This document shows, in pieces, positions 24,286 through 35,194 of a stretch of DNA of 64,000 nucleotides. Source of the DNA: Durusdinium trenchii (taxonomy: Eukaryota; Sar; Dinophyceae; Suessiales; Symbiodiniaceae). The notes beneath the pieces are model-generated. The model was not told the origin of the DNA. It was given only the letters and a program-made list of their open reading frames with translations, and ran no database searches. Numbering within the stretch: the stretch's first letter is position 1; each line of letters opens with the position of its first letter. Location: the NCBI GenBank assembly GCA_963970005.1, contig CAXAMN010001214.1:173488-237487 (forward strand), read 5' to 3'. A program made the position numbers and the translations under genes.

Positions 24286-25150
24286 GTAGCGCCTCCATCG
24301 AGTTGCACTTGGTCTGTGTCACTCATTCCCAGGGCGTCACGCATTTCTGGAACAGGGACGAGTCCCAAGGGACGTCCATCCCCTTTTCCATGTAAAAAGG
24401 CGGTTGAAACATCAAACGAAATCAACGGCCAGTTGTGGCTTGCCACACCCTGAAGGACCACCATTCGACCATCTTTTGTGAGGGTGGGAGCATCATTAAC
24501 TACACTGTCCAACTCAGGGTCCTCCCAACCAATCACTATCAACCTAGCCTTTGCTTTCTTCCCTTCCGCAGAGATATCTTCCGGTGGTTCATCCCCTGAG
24601 GGTGTTTTCCACACGTACAACCACCTGCATCGCATTATTGCGTGCTCGGGAATTCTTCCCTGGGAGACCTTACGAATTGTCTTGCGCTGGAGCCATGCCC
24701 GCAATTCCTTGTGCTTTGCCACAGCGAAACGCTTCTGGTCCTCCTGTGACAACTCTTTCAGTCTAATCTCAGTTTTCTTCTTACGTTCATTCACTGCGGC
24801 GAGGATGTAATCGTCGGGCGTTTCAAAAGGCTCAGGTTCTACACAAAACGCGGGAGTGATGTCCATCTCCCTCATGTACTCTTGGCAGAAGTGTTGTTGG
24901 AAAAGTACTGTATCACCAAACAATTCATCATCTGGGTCATCTGGGATGGGAACCTCTACGCCGTCCATGGGTATGTTCTCACTTTCATCCATCGATCCCC
25001 TGTGAGATGGAACTGCTACTTCTTCCTCCGGTTCTGTCACAATCTGTTCACCTGAGGCCTCAGCCCCTCCGGAGTTTTCACTGGGTGTATATTCTTGGTT
25101 GTCCAGGTCTGGAAGGTCATCAGGATCCAAATCAAAAAATCTTGATGCCC
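24286..25150 (-). CDS. pol: reverse transcriptase N-terminal part
   Basis: The frame starts with an acidic linker (SRFFDLDPDDLPDLDNQEYT) and enters RVT_2, with RCRWLYVWK, KARLIVIGWED and the first catalytic aspartate in ISFDVSTAFLHGKGDG. Near 24286 the frame is lost: the conserved tail of this block continues in the frame of the 22762-24285 segment, which fits a one-base deletion. Confidence 0.85.
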
Positions 25151-25159
25151 AATCTTTCT

Positions 25160-25634
25160 TGCCCAATCCTTGGGGGGAATCTTGAACTCTTCTTTGTCTT
25201 TGATTCCCTTCCATTCACGCATTGACGCAGCACGAAGCTGCTGTGGACTTGCCCTAACTAGTCGATGCGCGTGAACTAGCCAGATGACCCTTTTTCCTTC
25301 AACCAATACCACCCTAGCAGGACCAAACCACTGACCCCTTTCTCGACGCATATTCCCTCCTTTACGTTTCCAATACAACACTAGATCACCGACTTCAAAA
25401 TCCGCACGGACCGGACGACTGCGACGAAGCATAACCCGACGAAGGCTATTGGAATTGTCCATGTGTATGAACGCTTTTCGAGCTGACTCTCTCATGTCTA
25501 GGGTTTCTTTGAACACGTTTTGCCCCTCATCTAATACCTTAGCATGGGTAATAGAATCATCATCCGATAGTACAGACCCTGGCAATCGTGAGGACTTTCC
25601 CAAAACTGCTTGTTCTGGTGAGTAACCTGATTTC
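25160..25634 (-). CDS. pol: integrase C-terminal region
   Basis: The frame includes SGYSPEQAVLGKSSRLPGS and a basic, tryptophan-containing segment (DLVLYWKRKGG, RGQWFGPARVV) typical of the DNA-binding end of copia integrases. It is joined to the upstream part by a one-base deletion near an A-run at 25635. The frame to its left changes again between 25132 and 25177, where there is a run of six G. Confidence 0.8.
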
Positions 25635-27867
25635 TCATGAGAGTGTTCTTTGCAAAACATGCTTGGTTCAATGCCTTCCTAAACGTTTCAGCATCATTGA
25701 TGGGTTTTTCCGCATCCATTCTAGAGAGCATTCCTTTCAAAACTCCACCATGTGCCTCTACTCTGCCAAGCTGCCAATGCGAGTCGCGAGCCGAAACCAC
25801 CAGTGAAATCCCGACCTCCTGTGTCCTATCCATCCATTGTTCACTGAGATATCCCCGTGCTGGGTCTACGTAAAGTACTTTGGGGTATCCAGCCCATGAG
25901 AACCAAAATTCCTCCAAAAAGGTCCACTGGGATGTTGAATCATTTCCACAGGGTCTTGCCACATGAAACAATGTCCCTTCATCTATCACATGGGTGAACT
26001 CAAAATTGGTCCCGTTCGCATTGGTCCAGGTGACTCCGTCAATACCCAACGTATGGTTAAATCCAATGTCTTCGTGGATGGCCCCTGCTTGTGGTAAATC
26101 GAAACCCTTCCTGGCTTCGAGACATGCGTCGCACTGATAATCCCTCGCTCCGTCCAACACCGCAGGCTCGGCTTCGGTCGATCGAAGGTATCTCACGAGT
26201 GTTTCAGCGTCCGGATGTCCCAGCCGATGGTGCACTTGTCGGAGCCACTTCTGTTGATCCTTTTCCAAACTCAAGAAACCTGGTCCGTGTCGTGCCAAAT
26301 TTCGGGGAGGTTTTCCTTCAATGTAATCGTCATCCAAGTCCTTCCCTAGAGTCTCCGATTCTTCTCCAGGTCCTGTCTGTCCTCCCTGGTCTTGTCCATT
26401 GTCTAGTGTTTCACAAAAACGTTTGTTTTGTTCGTTGGTCTCCTGCATGCCCTGTCGTTTGCGACTGCTGAATCTCGATGGTTTCGTGTCTCCTATCGTT
26501 TGTCTGTCCGTAGAGTCCTCAGGTCGATTTCCAAACAAAGTCAGAGTCAATTTTGCTGGTATTCCTTTTCTGATCTTCTGTCTCTGAGACAACGTCTTCC
26601 ATCGTTCCACCCCACCAACCTGCTCGATTTCACCTGACTTCCTACACACCGAAAAGGTTTTCCGAAATTCTAGGTCGTCCAACGGTGTTGAAGGTTGTGG
26701 TGTCCTAAGTCGCTCCGTTCCCCGACAGATTTCAGCATGCCTCAAACGGAATTCACAAAATTCTTTGGCCTGTTGGAACACGTCTGACTCTGGCGGAAGA
26801 ACCACGGTGCCCACACGGGGCGCCATCTTCTCAATTTCCTCAAACAAACCCCGTAACCGATTTTGACGGTTTTCCTTCCGTTTCAATTCCTCTTCTTGGG
26901 TGGGTTGGTCTTCGGTCGACTGCGTCTGTTTTGCAAACAGTCTGCGTCGTTTCAACACTTCCCCAATCAACACAGGATCAACTTCCATACCGTCATGACA
27001 AATGTTCAATTCCTCTCTGTAGAGAGGCATCTCCTTGGGATGCTTCTGTACAACGTCGAGGACATTTCGAGCAAAGCCTGCAGTGTATTTGGCAGCAAAG
27101 CTAGATAGAGGCATCCAGATGCCATCCGACTTCACCTGACCTGCTATCTGCCTATGTTCATGATCTTTGCTGCAGTACCTGCAATCCAACTTCTCATGCA
27201 TTTGTCGGGAGGTCGTCAGAATCGTTGTTCTTTTTCTCAACGATTCCCCTTTCCAATTGAGTCGTCCTACCTCGCACATGTCAAAGATGGTTGTCAGGGT
27301 CCCCAAACGGATCTGTTCCAATTCCGGTTGGACAAGCATCTCCGAACCTACGGGTTGTTCCAAATGAAAATGTCCCCCATGTTGCATTTGGCACAAGTAA
27401 AGTTCTTCACACAAGTTCAAATTGGTTCTCTTTCGGTTTCTTCCTTCCAGGATTGTCTTTCTCAGTTGTTTGCTTCTTCCCATGTTCCTACGTGCAAAGT
27501 TTCCCCAATATTTGCAATCTGGTGAAGTCCAGATGTGTCTGGGCTGTCGGTCTTCAATCACTTTCCAAAGGGCTGCCCGTCCCTCTGGTGTCTGGAGATC
27601 TCCATCCTGTAGTGTGAATCGTTGGGCTATCAAGCCCATTTTGTTGGCTATGCTTGTGATTTGTGAGTCCGGATAGCAAAACACTTCCAGGATGTCTAAT
27701 CTCTTCGAGCTGGAATGTCGCGGTGCATGTTGTCGTATCGGTATATCAGCCGAGTGTTGTGCCAGTTCTGCCAACTGATGCTCAATCTTCTGAACCAGGT
27801 TAGCTAACTCCTGTTCAAAAAAATGTTTCATTGGAGTGTCTGTGCTGGCTTGGGTCTGTGCTGTCAT
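25635..27867 (-). CDS. pol: methyltransferase-like domain plus integrase
   Basis: The open frame begins above 28000; the first good ATG is at 27867. Residues LDILEVFC...D, then IWTSPDCKYW, then HFHLEQPVGS follow the order of motifs I, IV and VI of C5-cytosine methyltransferases, with the motif IV cysteine kept but PPC changed to SPDC and ENV to LEQP. A Cys/His segment follows. Integrase then shows HHRLGH...CDAC zinc residues and catalytic acids in LGIDGVTW, LYVDPARGY and VEAHGGVLKG. DNMT acquisition by dinoflagellate retrotransposons is published; assignment of this copy to that group is inference. Confidence 0.75.
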
Positions 27868-27908
27868 GGTTTCCTGGCTGTCATAACTCGACTTCTCTAT
27901 TGGTTTGG

Positions 27909-28556
27909 TTAGGCTTCTTCCTCGGCTGATGGGGTGAGTCGGTTCATCTCGTCTTGCAAGATTGCAATCTGAGTCTGAATTTGTTGCACCCTCAGACTGG
28001 CCTCGTAGCTCATCTCTGTCTGCATGGCCCACTGATCGCTGCTGACTGGAGGTCCCCTCTTTGCCCCCGACCCACTTGCCAAAGACGTGATTCCCTTGGG
28101 AACTTCCGCGCTCTGCTGACTTCTCAATTCGTCCACCACATCCCAGTCTGTTGCGATAGCTCCATTCATGGCCCAGTTCTTCTTCACCATCGCGGCTGCT
28201 GATGATGTCATGACGGGCCTCTGATCGGCAGGATGACTGTTTGTCACATTCTCCATTGCCTTCAGGTAATTGTGGAAGCTCTTCGCCCAGGCCGAGGTGC
28301 AGTCTCCCTTCTTCACCATGAAGTGAGCATAGCTCGCGTCGATGGCCCGAGCTTCGGCAAAGGTCTTTCCCACATGTTTACCTCCTGTCAGGACTTCTTC
28401 GCCCCATTGCCTGAGGGTCTGTATACCCGGTGGCTTCACGATGTTGGTCGCGTCGTGCTCCGGCATCACTCTCAACGTGTGGTCTTCCTGGAATGGAAGT
28501 GGCATGTCCACACTGGATGTGGCCACATAGGCTGGGTTCACCTTCTTGGGCGCCAT
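27909..28556 (-). CDS. pol: small domain between protease and methyltransferase-like region
   Basis: A separate minus-strand frame from ATG 28556 (MAPKKVNPAYVATSS) to TAA 27909, about 215 residues. The segment GGKHVGKTFAEARAIDASYA resembles the compact GKxxGKT...DxxY fold seen in the C-terminal domain of exodeoxyribonuclease X-like proteins; this is a weak, pattern-level match. The C-terminal part looks coiled-coil. It overlaps the end of the gag-protease frame, so it is reached by frameshift or by its own start. Confidence 0.6.
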   Translation of the reverse strand: MAPKKVNPAYVATSSVDMPLPFQEDHTLRVMPEHDATNIVKPPGIQTLRQWGEEVLTGGKHVGKTFAEARAIDASYAHFMVKKGDCTSAWAKSFHNYLKAMENVTNSHPADQRPVMTSSAAAMVKKNWAMNGAIATDWDVVDELRSQQSAEVPKGITSLASGSGAKRGPPVSSDQWAMQTEMSYEASLRVQQIQTQIAILQDEMNRLTPSAEEEA

Positions 28557-28565
28557 GAGGTTTTG

Positions 28566-30567
28566 TGCTGCGGGATGTCGATTTGACTGTGCTCGATGCT
28601 TGGGTTGCTGCCGGTGCCGTGAATGTGTCAAGTGGTGTCTCTTTCTTTTCTTCTCTAGTTACCGTTCTTTCATCAATCAAGTTGGTGACGACCTCCCATG
28701 GATTTCCATGCATCAGATTCTGCTGGGCATGTTTCAGAATCTCAGTCAAATCCACAAGAAACAAACCCTTATCACTCACTTCTAAAGGAACACTGACTTT
28801 TCCTTGAAACATGCTCAATAACCGCTTTGATGTGCAGATATCGGCTGTCACTGCTTTCAGAAATGCATTTGATAGCAAGAAGGGGGTCGTTCCATCAACA
28901 ACTTCGATCTTCAACCACTGACTTCCGAACGGCAAAAACACAGCACCTAAGCTCGATAAAGTTCCATTGTTTCCAAAACGAAACACTGTCTCTGACTTCT
29001 GCCAAAAGATCTTGTTCCTAAACTCGTCCGGCAAACTGTGCATGAGCTGCTCTAACCTCTTTTTTCCAATCACGGACTTACTTGCTCCTGTGTCCAAAAT
29101 GGCAACACTTCCATGATCAACAAAAAAGACCGGCTCAAAAGGGGAGTCACACCTGAGGCGTTTCTCAAACACATGACCTCTCAAACCCCGCGAGAGTTTC
29201 TGTTTCACTTGGTCTAAGGTGAGAGCAGCATAAATGAATTCTTCATTAACACGGGTTTCACTGTTCGAATCCCCAAAACTTTGGGAGGGAGGACTTTCTT
29301 CTCCCACCTGGCTGTTCATCATATCCGAGAGCACATCCTCGCCAGGGGTGGTGTTCTGGCACATCTCATTCTCCATTTCCTGAATCGTCATCCGGGAGTT
29401 GGTCATGGGCCACCAATTTGGTAGTCCTTGTTCAAGTGAAATGGGGAGTCTCTCAAAAATCTCCTGGTTCTCGGGATCGGTGTTCATTCCGTCCTGGGTC
29501 GAGACATGGATCTCCGCCGCATTGGCATTGGGTCCTGACACTGATCCTTTGTTGGGGCACTCTTGTCGCCAATGGCCACGGGCACCACACAACCGACAGT
29601 GAGAATTGGCAATCCTGTCAGCCAGAGACTGTCTCTTCTTCAAGCCTCCTTTCGAAGGCCAAGTTCCCTTCTTCGCACCCTTTTTTCCTTTTCCCTTGAT
29701 GGGAGGCCAGAATCCCCGAGCTCGAATTTTGTCACGGATTCGGCCACGAGCTTCGGTATATGCCGAGAAGCACATGCTCAGGTCGACATTGTCCTGGCAT
29801 GCTTCGATCAACTGATCCTCGAATTCTGACACCATCAAAGCATCTTCGTCACCATTCTCGATGAGCGCCTGGAGCACCGCCTCCTCATCAGGCACATAGT
29901 CTTCCTCTGTCACAAACGTCGGTGCATTGATGTCATCCTCCTCTTCCATCAAGTTCACCGGATAGACCTTCTTCTTGCCTTCATTTCCGGCGTTGCCGAC
30001 CAAGATCTTCGGAGCCAATTGTCGCATCGACGCTTCAACTTTCTTGGCCTTGAGTTCCCCTCCGGTCATCGACAACACCCGTTTTTTGTCTTCTCCATTC
30101 AAGACACTCTGACGGAGCATAATGAACGCTTGGACTTCCTGCAAGGTGACATTGGCAATCTCGTTGAAGGCCACATTCATCCGATTGACGTAGGAGAACA
30201 CACTCTCATCAGGTTTTTGCACCACTCGATACAGCGCCCGTTCAAACTTTTCGTAAGTTTGGAGTTCCGCCGATTCCTCCCATGAGGATACCGCACTGAG
30301 CAGCAGCTTGACTCCACCGTCTGGATCCGACAGCTTCGAACCGTCAAGATTCTTGACTTGTGCCCATGCAGTTCCCTTCATCAGGAGGGCAAGTCTGGGT
30401 GCGAGCATCGGTTTGTCCTTTGGAGGACATATTGAATGCAGAAATCGAATCTTGTCCGAGTACTCCTTGGGATCATCAACCGAAGGATCAAAGGTTGGAA
30501 GGATGCTCCAACTGTGACCTGATCTCTCTTCAGGGCCGCCTTCCGCGGTCCCAGATGCCCCGGCCAT
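28566..30567 (-). CDS. gag-protease polyprotein
   Basis: Begins at ATG 30567. The N-terminal third is a copia-type gag (LYRVVQKPDESVFSYVNRMN and surrounding helices). A zinc knuckle CRLCGARGHWRQEC (CX2CX4HX4C) lies near residues 324-337. The aspartic protease active site is AILDTGASKSVIG near residue 492. The frame stays open to 28378, but below about 28566 the protein-like reading moves to another frame at the A-run ACAAAACC. Confidence 0.9.
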
Positions 30568-30688
30568 GGCAGTTCACAGTCGCGGGTAAAATGTCGTGCA
30601 ACAAAAACTTTCAAATTCAACCAAATGCACACGTGAACCTACCCTAGGTGAATTCCCCAACCAAAAAGGACCTATGCCTCCTTGCGGA

Positions 30689-30702
30689 GGCTCCGCTACC
30701 AA
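30689..30702 (-). promoter_or_regulatory. Primer-binding site
   Basis: Directly after the 5' LTR the minus strand reads TTGGTAGCGGAGCC. It matches the reverse complement of a eukaryotic initiator methionine tRNA 3' end (TGGTAGCAGAG) at 10 of 11 positions. Initiator tRNA is the usual copia primer. Confidence 0.75.
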
Positions 30703-30859
30703 TGTTGATCTCTACCCTAGGATCTAAGGAAACCCTGTTCCTCCTAACCAAAGGCCGCCTCGCCTTTTCTTCTATGTGAATCGCCTCCCTCCCGCCCTTT
30801 GGACGTTCGAACCGTCGAGCGGGACATGTGAGACAGCATTCAAACTAGCGAGTTTTACA
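30703..30859 (-). repeat. 5' LTR of the copia element
   Basis: 157 bp with TG...CA ends, identical to the other LTR except for one T/G difference near the outer end. Confidence 0.95.
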
Positions 30860-30883
30860 ATATATATATATATATATATATAT
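30860..30883. repeat. AT microsatellite
   Basis: A (AT)n run sits directly against the LTR. Together with the ATATAT at 22614-22619 it marks the insertion target. Confidence 0.95.
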
Positions 30884-30990
30884 TAATGCATACACATATG
30901 TGTTTTTTTCGAACGCCCCACAGGCTTCTTTCCCCTCCACCCTCCAGCCCCAGCCCCAGCTCCACCGCTCCCGCCCCCGCACCTGGCGGC

Positions 30991-31071
30991 CTCGGCCGCG
31001 TCGGCGGCCGAGAGGCCCAAGGCCTTGCCGTCGGCCACGACGGCCTCCGCGGCGGTCGCCAGGCCCGAGGC
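30991..31071 (-). CDS. Alanine-rich repeat exon
   Basis: This is a 27-codon phase-0 exon, acceptor CTCCAG, GC donor after GAG. It encodes ASGLATAAEAVVADGKALGL and SAADAAE. The ending GLSAAD..E| parallels GMSPTE| and GLTGPE| in sister exons. It is the first such exon to the right of the retrotransposon. Confidence 0.65.
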
Positions 31072-31225
31072 CTGGAGCCGAAACTCGGTCGGTTCCGCGG
31101 ATCGGTCGCCAGGATCGGTCGCACGCTTGGTTGGGGAGGCGGAATGAAAAGCAGCCAGTGAAAAGGATCGCCTGTCCTTTTTCCTGAAAAAAAGAAAGGA
31201 AAAACGAAAGGCTTCCAGACAAATT

Positions 31226-31380
31226 ACAAGGAATAAGTGTTGTTACTTCGAACGACTGATCTGTTGATGCTCAGGTTGAAGTGATAAGAGAACCGTGCCT
31301 CAGCTGTGGTCTTACACTTCTCCATGAGCTCCTTGGGAAGGTTAAGCCCTTCGGCCTTGGCCTCTTCTGTGGCCTCGCAG
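31226..31380 (-). CDS. Candidate exon, helical charged protein
   Basis: After ATGATCAG on the minus strand the frame encodes CEATEEAKAEGLNLPKELME and then KCKTTAEARFSYHFNLSINR, open to a TAA. A GC donor after GCTGAG is possible. Composition fits a continuation of the repeat gene. No domain is recognised. Confidence 0.5.
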
Positions 31381-31528
31381 CTGATCATGCGATGTGAGAC
31401 ATCCTCATGTTGCACATGACCGCGGGAGCTGCTCAAATCACTGTGACCTCATCTCACCGAAGCCAACCCGAGAGGCACCTCTTCTTGTGTGAGAAGATCA
31501 TTGGAGGATCAGGTCCACCATCGCTTCC

Positions 31529-31597
31529 CTGAAGAAGCGCATTAGACATGATATAACCCAACACCGCCTTGATGCTGTTGGCCACCACGCCATCCGC
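31529..31597 (-). CDS. Candidate repeat exon
   Basis: A 23-codon phase-0 segment between CGCGCAG and CAG encodes ADGVVANSIKAVLGYIMSNA LLQ. Length and phase match its neighbours. The downstream donor would be GG or, one base later, GA. Confidence 0.45.
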
Positions 31598-31851
31598 CTG
31601 CGCGTGAGGTGGAGGATGCTTTGGAAACCTCATCACTGCCTTGAGCATTCAAAGATTCCTCAAAACCCTGTTAATTTCAAATCGTAACTTCTCAGATCCA
31701 CCCTCATGCTTCATTTTCCCACACCTCACCATCCTCACCATCCTCTTCACACCTCACCCTCTTTTTCTTCAAAAGAAAGCATTCCAACCCCTCTTCCCCA
31801 CCCCTCTCCCACCCCTTTTCACTCCCATCGCCACACTCGGCCACCGTCGGC

Positions 31852-31947
31852 CTCGGGACCAGTGAGCCCCGCGTGCGCAGCGGCCACAGCGCCCGCGTGC
31901 TTCATGGCGTCGGCCGTGGCGTCGCTGAAGTCGCCCGCGGAGGAGGC
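31852..31947 (-). CDS. Alanine-rich repeat exon
   Basis: This is a 32-codon phase-0 exon ending in GAG before a GC donor. It encodes ASSAGDFSDATADAMKHAGA followed by VAAAHAGLTGPE. The repeat signature (alanine helix then GLTGPE) matches sister exons. Confidence 0.65.
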
Positions 31948-32167
31948 CTCGACCGCGGGCGACGGTGAGGGTTTCGGGGTTTCGGGTCGGTCGCCATGAG
32001 TCGGGAAGAGTTAGGGGGGGGTTCAGCGTGTCATCATGGCAGCGACACTGGGCGTCCAAAAGTTGGAAGACGTGTCTTCCGAATCCCAAACGTGCTGAGG
32101 TGGTGGTTTCCACCGCGACCGAGGTCGACGGAGCTGGCGCCTGGGCGGCGGTGACCACGCACTGCAC

Positions 32168-32260
32168 CTGCTGCAGCGGCGTGAGCTCTGCCCGGAGCGC
32201 CGCCTTCTGCGCCACCGCGGCAGCGAGCTCCGCCTGCTGCTTGGGCGTCTTGCCGCTGCC
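32168..32260 (-). CDS. Alanine-rich repeat exon
   Basis: This is a 31-codon phase-0 exon, acceptor TTCTCCAG and donor GTGCAG. It encodes GSGKTPKQQAELAAAVAQKA and ALRAELTPLQQ. The LTPLQQ end corresponds to the GMSPxx end of sister exons. Confidence 0.65.
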
Positions 32261-32696
32261 CTGGAGAAGGCGAAGGGAAGCGGTGACAAGGCGATTCTTT
32301 CAACCTGCAAAACAAGGCCTTCTTGAAGGGTTAGTTAGATCTAACAGATTTATGTATAGAAAGACCCTGGAAACCTAGAATGTGCCCAGTGCCCATGTGA
32401 AAGAGTAGCTGGGATGTTCAAGGCTGAAAGAGAGTAACACCTGAACACAACCATATTTCTCCTCATTCTGCCAAATCAGTGGTGGTGGAACAAAACATGG
32501 AATCTGCCCAGCTGTCCTCTTCATGTCGAAACTGTTGAACTCCAAACAATGTTTGAACCTTTGGTTCTGAAGAAAAGAACCGACCAACCCAACCAAACAG
32601 AAAGAAGACACTAGAAGACACTTGAAGACACCTCTCTCCGTTGTCGCATCACATCATCGCGACGGCACGCTCTCTCCGTTCGGTGACGGTCACCGC

Positions 32697-32762
32697 CTTG
32701 GCCAGCGCCAAAGCAGCGTGGTAGGCCCTCTGGCACTGCTCATCTCCCGACTTGCCGACGTC
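32697..32762 (-). CDS. Alanine-rich repeat exon
   Basis: This is a 22-codon phase-0 segment after TGTGAG, with a possible GC donor after AAG. It encodes DVGKSGDEQCQRAYHAALAL. The frame stays open a little further left, so the 3' border is uncertain. Confidence 0.5.
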
Positions 32763-33097
32763 CTCACAGACACAACGCCGTTTACAACGTGCAGCGGCAG
32801 GGGGTGGGGTGGCGCCGGGTGTGGTGTTCCTGCCCTGTAACAGTATAGATGGCTAGATTTACATGAGTCAAAGAGTTATCTTGTTTGTAATGATTCATAA
32901 CTGAATAAATAGATTAGTCTATAGATTCGTTATTAAGTCTAAATGATATATTTAACCTGTTTCATCAAAAAGCCGTCCCATGTTATCCATCCAACCTGCT
33001 ATAGCAAGACTCTTTTCTTGGTGAGTCTAATTCGGCACCGCGACCGGCACCGCGAGAGCGCCCTTCGGCACCGGCGACCGGCACCGCGACCGGCTCC

Positions 33098-33180
33098 TTG
33101 GCGCTGTTGGCTGCAGCGGTGCCCGCGATCTCCGCCGCATCGCTGGATTCACTCGGCGGCGAGTCGCCGGGAGGGGCGGG
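33098..33180 (-). CDS. Candidate alanine-rich exon
   Basis: A minus-strand frame encodes SSDAAEIAGTAAANSAKEPV with a proline-rich lead (APPKPPAPPGDSPP). The acceptor may be AATCCAG and the donor GA after AAG. Confidence 0.45.
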
Positions 33181-34708
33181 TGGTTTCGGAGGCGCCGTTT
33201 CGGCACCAAGGACGCCGTTTCCGTTGTTCGCGTTGTTTCGGGGCGTTTTGGGAAGCGCGGTTGGGGGTGCAGCGCAAACCGGTGTTTGGTTCGGTGTTTT
33301 GGGGGTGCTTTTTGTGGACTGGTCCCGCAACAAACTCCCCGGAGTGGTGTGAGAAAAAGGTGCAAGTGATTAGCTATCCTAAAGAGGCTTCTATAAGGAT
33401 CAAAGGATGCGGCGATGCTTCCCACCGGATACATCAAGGATCATGGAACAACCCTCAAAACAATCATCTAAAGGATCGAACATGATGGAACCATCGAAGT
33501 TGCTTCCCGCTTTCTCTGAACCAGTCAGGTCATGCAGGCTTTTCCCCGGCCTCTATGATGAGGACGAAGGATGCGGTGGCTCAAAAAAAGATGTTTGGGG
33601 GCGCCCATGTTCCTGTTTGGCAGCTCCAACCCCACGAGGGTGAAGACGAGTCTCACCAGTCTCGCAAAAGCCTGAAGACCCTGAAGAACGTCCTGGCTCG
33701 ACCCTGAAGAACGCCCTGGCTCGAACTCTGATCGATCACTCTAAGTTCACTGGTTCGCCGCGTGCTGAGACCCTGAGAATCCCAGACTCTTTACCGAAGA
33801 CAATGGCCTGGTCACGTCGCAGAAAAAGGCAGCCGGTTGGGCTGAACGCCTACCTGAGGGCTGGTCAAGCTACCTCTAGACCATGACCAACCATTCCGAT
33901 GATGAAACAAGTTCAGTAGGTACACTCCTTGAAAGAATCATGAAAGTGGAAAATGGCCCCTTGGATGACCATGTTCACCTGCAAACAGGTGGATGTCCAC
34001 TGATTATTTCACAGGAGTGACCTACTTGTTTCATCTTGCAGAACCAGAAGTATTTCCCTTTTTGGTCATATCATTATCATGTCATATCGATTGGGCCTGG
34101 CAGCATCTTACAACCAAGGACTGGCTCCTTCTCTTGTGGTTGCTGACTTGGAAAGATGGGATAGGAACCTCATCTTCTTGCACATCAACAAGAATATTCC
34201 GATATCTTCATATGGAAATCACAGAATGATCTGTCTTGAATCACAGACTTCGAATCACTGAATTCCGACGAAAAGAACGGAAAAACCATCACCGTTTGGG
34301 TGTTTCCCGGAGTCCCAAAGAAGTGTATCTATACCCGACGCTGCGCCCCCGCACTCTGTGTGGGTCCCCTATGTCTCGCTCTCTCGCCTCACCATCGTGG
34401 ATCGCCTGGAAGTTCGATCGGTGTGACCCGGCCAACGGCCGGTGAAGATGGATGTGGCAGGGACAGATGTTTGGGAAATCCTTGGGTTTTTCACGTATGT
34501 GGGGCTGCACCATGGTTTCACCAAGCAAAACGGTACAAAGATGTACAAACAACGCGATGTTCCGTAAAATCAATTCTGGGAATCTCTTGAAGGTTCTTCT
34601 GATCGAGTATGGTGCTCTTGGACAAATGCAGCCCGAGAGGGGATGCAGACGAGCAAGATGTGGTTTCAGCAACTGATGATCCGATTCACCTCATGTTTGC
34701 TTGGGGTT

Positions 34709-34725
34709 GTAGGTTGCCAACCTAC
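34709..34725. repeat. Isolated palindrome of the 36-kb array type
   Basis: GTAGGTTGCCAACCTAC, two 8-base arms around one C, followed by AGCTTCAG as in the array at 35.9-37.0 kb. Confidence 0.85.
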
Positions 34726-34814
34726 AGCTTCAGGAATCCATCGAATGATGCAAGTGATGCTCTATTGATGGGCTTCAGCAAAGCTCATTGGTGTCCTCAA
34801 ACCAACGAGGCCAG

Positions 34815-34905
34815 CCCCAGCCGTGGGGGCAGGAGGGAGCGTCTTCGCGACTTCCGCGGCTCCCGCCTTGGCTGCAATCTGGTTGGCCTCCACCAGGTGC
34901 TTTCG
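34815..34905 (-). CDS. Alanine-rich repeat exon
   Basis: After GTCTGAG on the minus strand the frame encodes RKHLVEANQIAAKAGAAEVA and KTLPPAPT. The helix pattern matches sister exons. The 3' border is not clear. Confidence 0.5.
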
Positions 34906-35131
34906 CTCAGACCGAGGCCGCGTGACCCGGGAGACCCAGCGAAACGGGTGTCACCACCGGATCTCCGCGGGTGGGAACTGCACAATTCTCCCCCGGATCA
35001 ATGGTTCGTTCTCCGGGAAAGACTTCATGTTCGTCTTTGATCCTGATGTTCCATGTCATTCATCGAATCGCACCGTCCGCCACCGACCCACCGACGACAG
35101 GTCGCCACTCCGCCACTCCGGTCTTGGCCTC

Positions 35132-35194
35132 CTGCGTGGTCTTCGCTTCCTTCTGCGCGGCCGCATGCGCCGCCTCTTCACCGATCCCAGACGC
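35132..35194 (-). CDS. Alanine-rich repeat exon
   Basis: This is a 21-codon phase-0 exon, acceptor TTCCGAG, GA donor after CAG. It encodes ASGIGEEAAHAAAQKEAKTT Q. Confidence 0.6.

Larger units (their letters stand above)
22620..30859 (-). mobile_element. Ty1/copia-type LTR retrotransposon with extra domains
   Basis: This is an 8240-bp element read on the minus strand. In coding order it has a 157-bp LTR, a primer-binding site, gag with a zinc knuckle, an aspartic protease, a small extra domain, a methyltransferase-like domain, integrase, reverse transcriptase, RNase H and a second LTR. Integrase before reverse transcriptase is the copia order. The coding region is split by several frame changes. 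It lies in an intron-like gap between alanine-rich exons at 20.9 and 31.0 kb, in the same orientation. The flanks are AT repeats, so a target duplication (ATAT or ATATAT) is present but not diagnostic. Confidence 0.92.
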
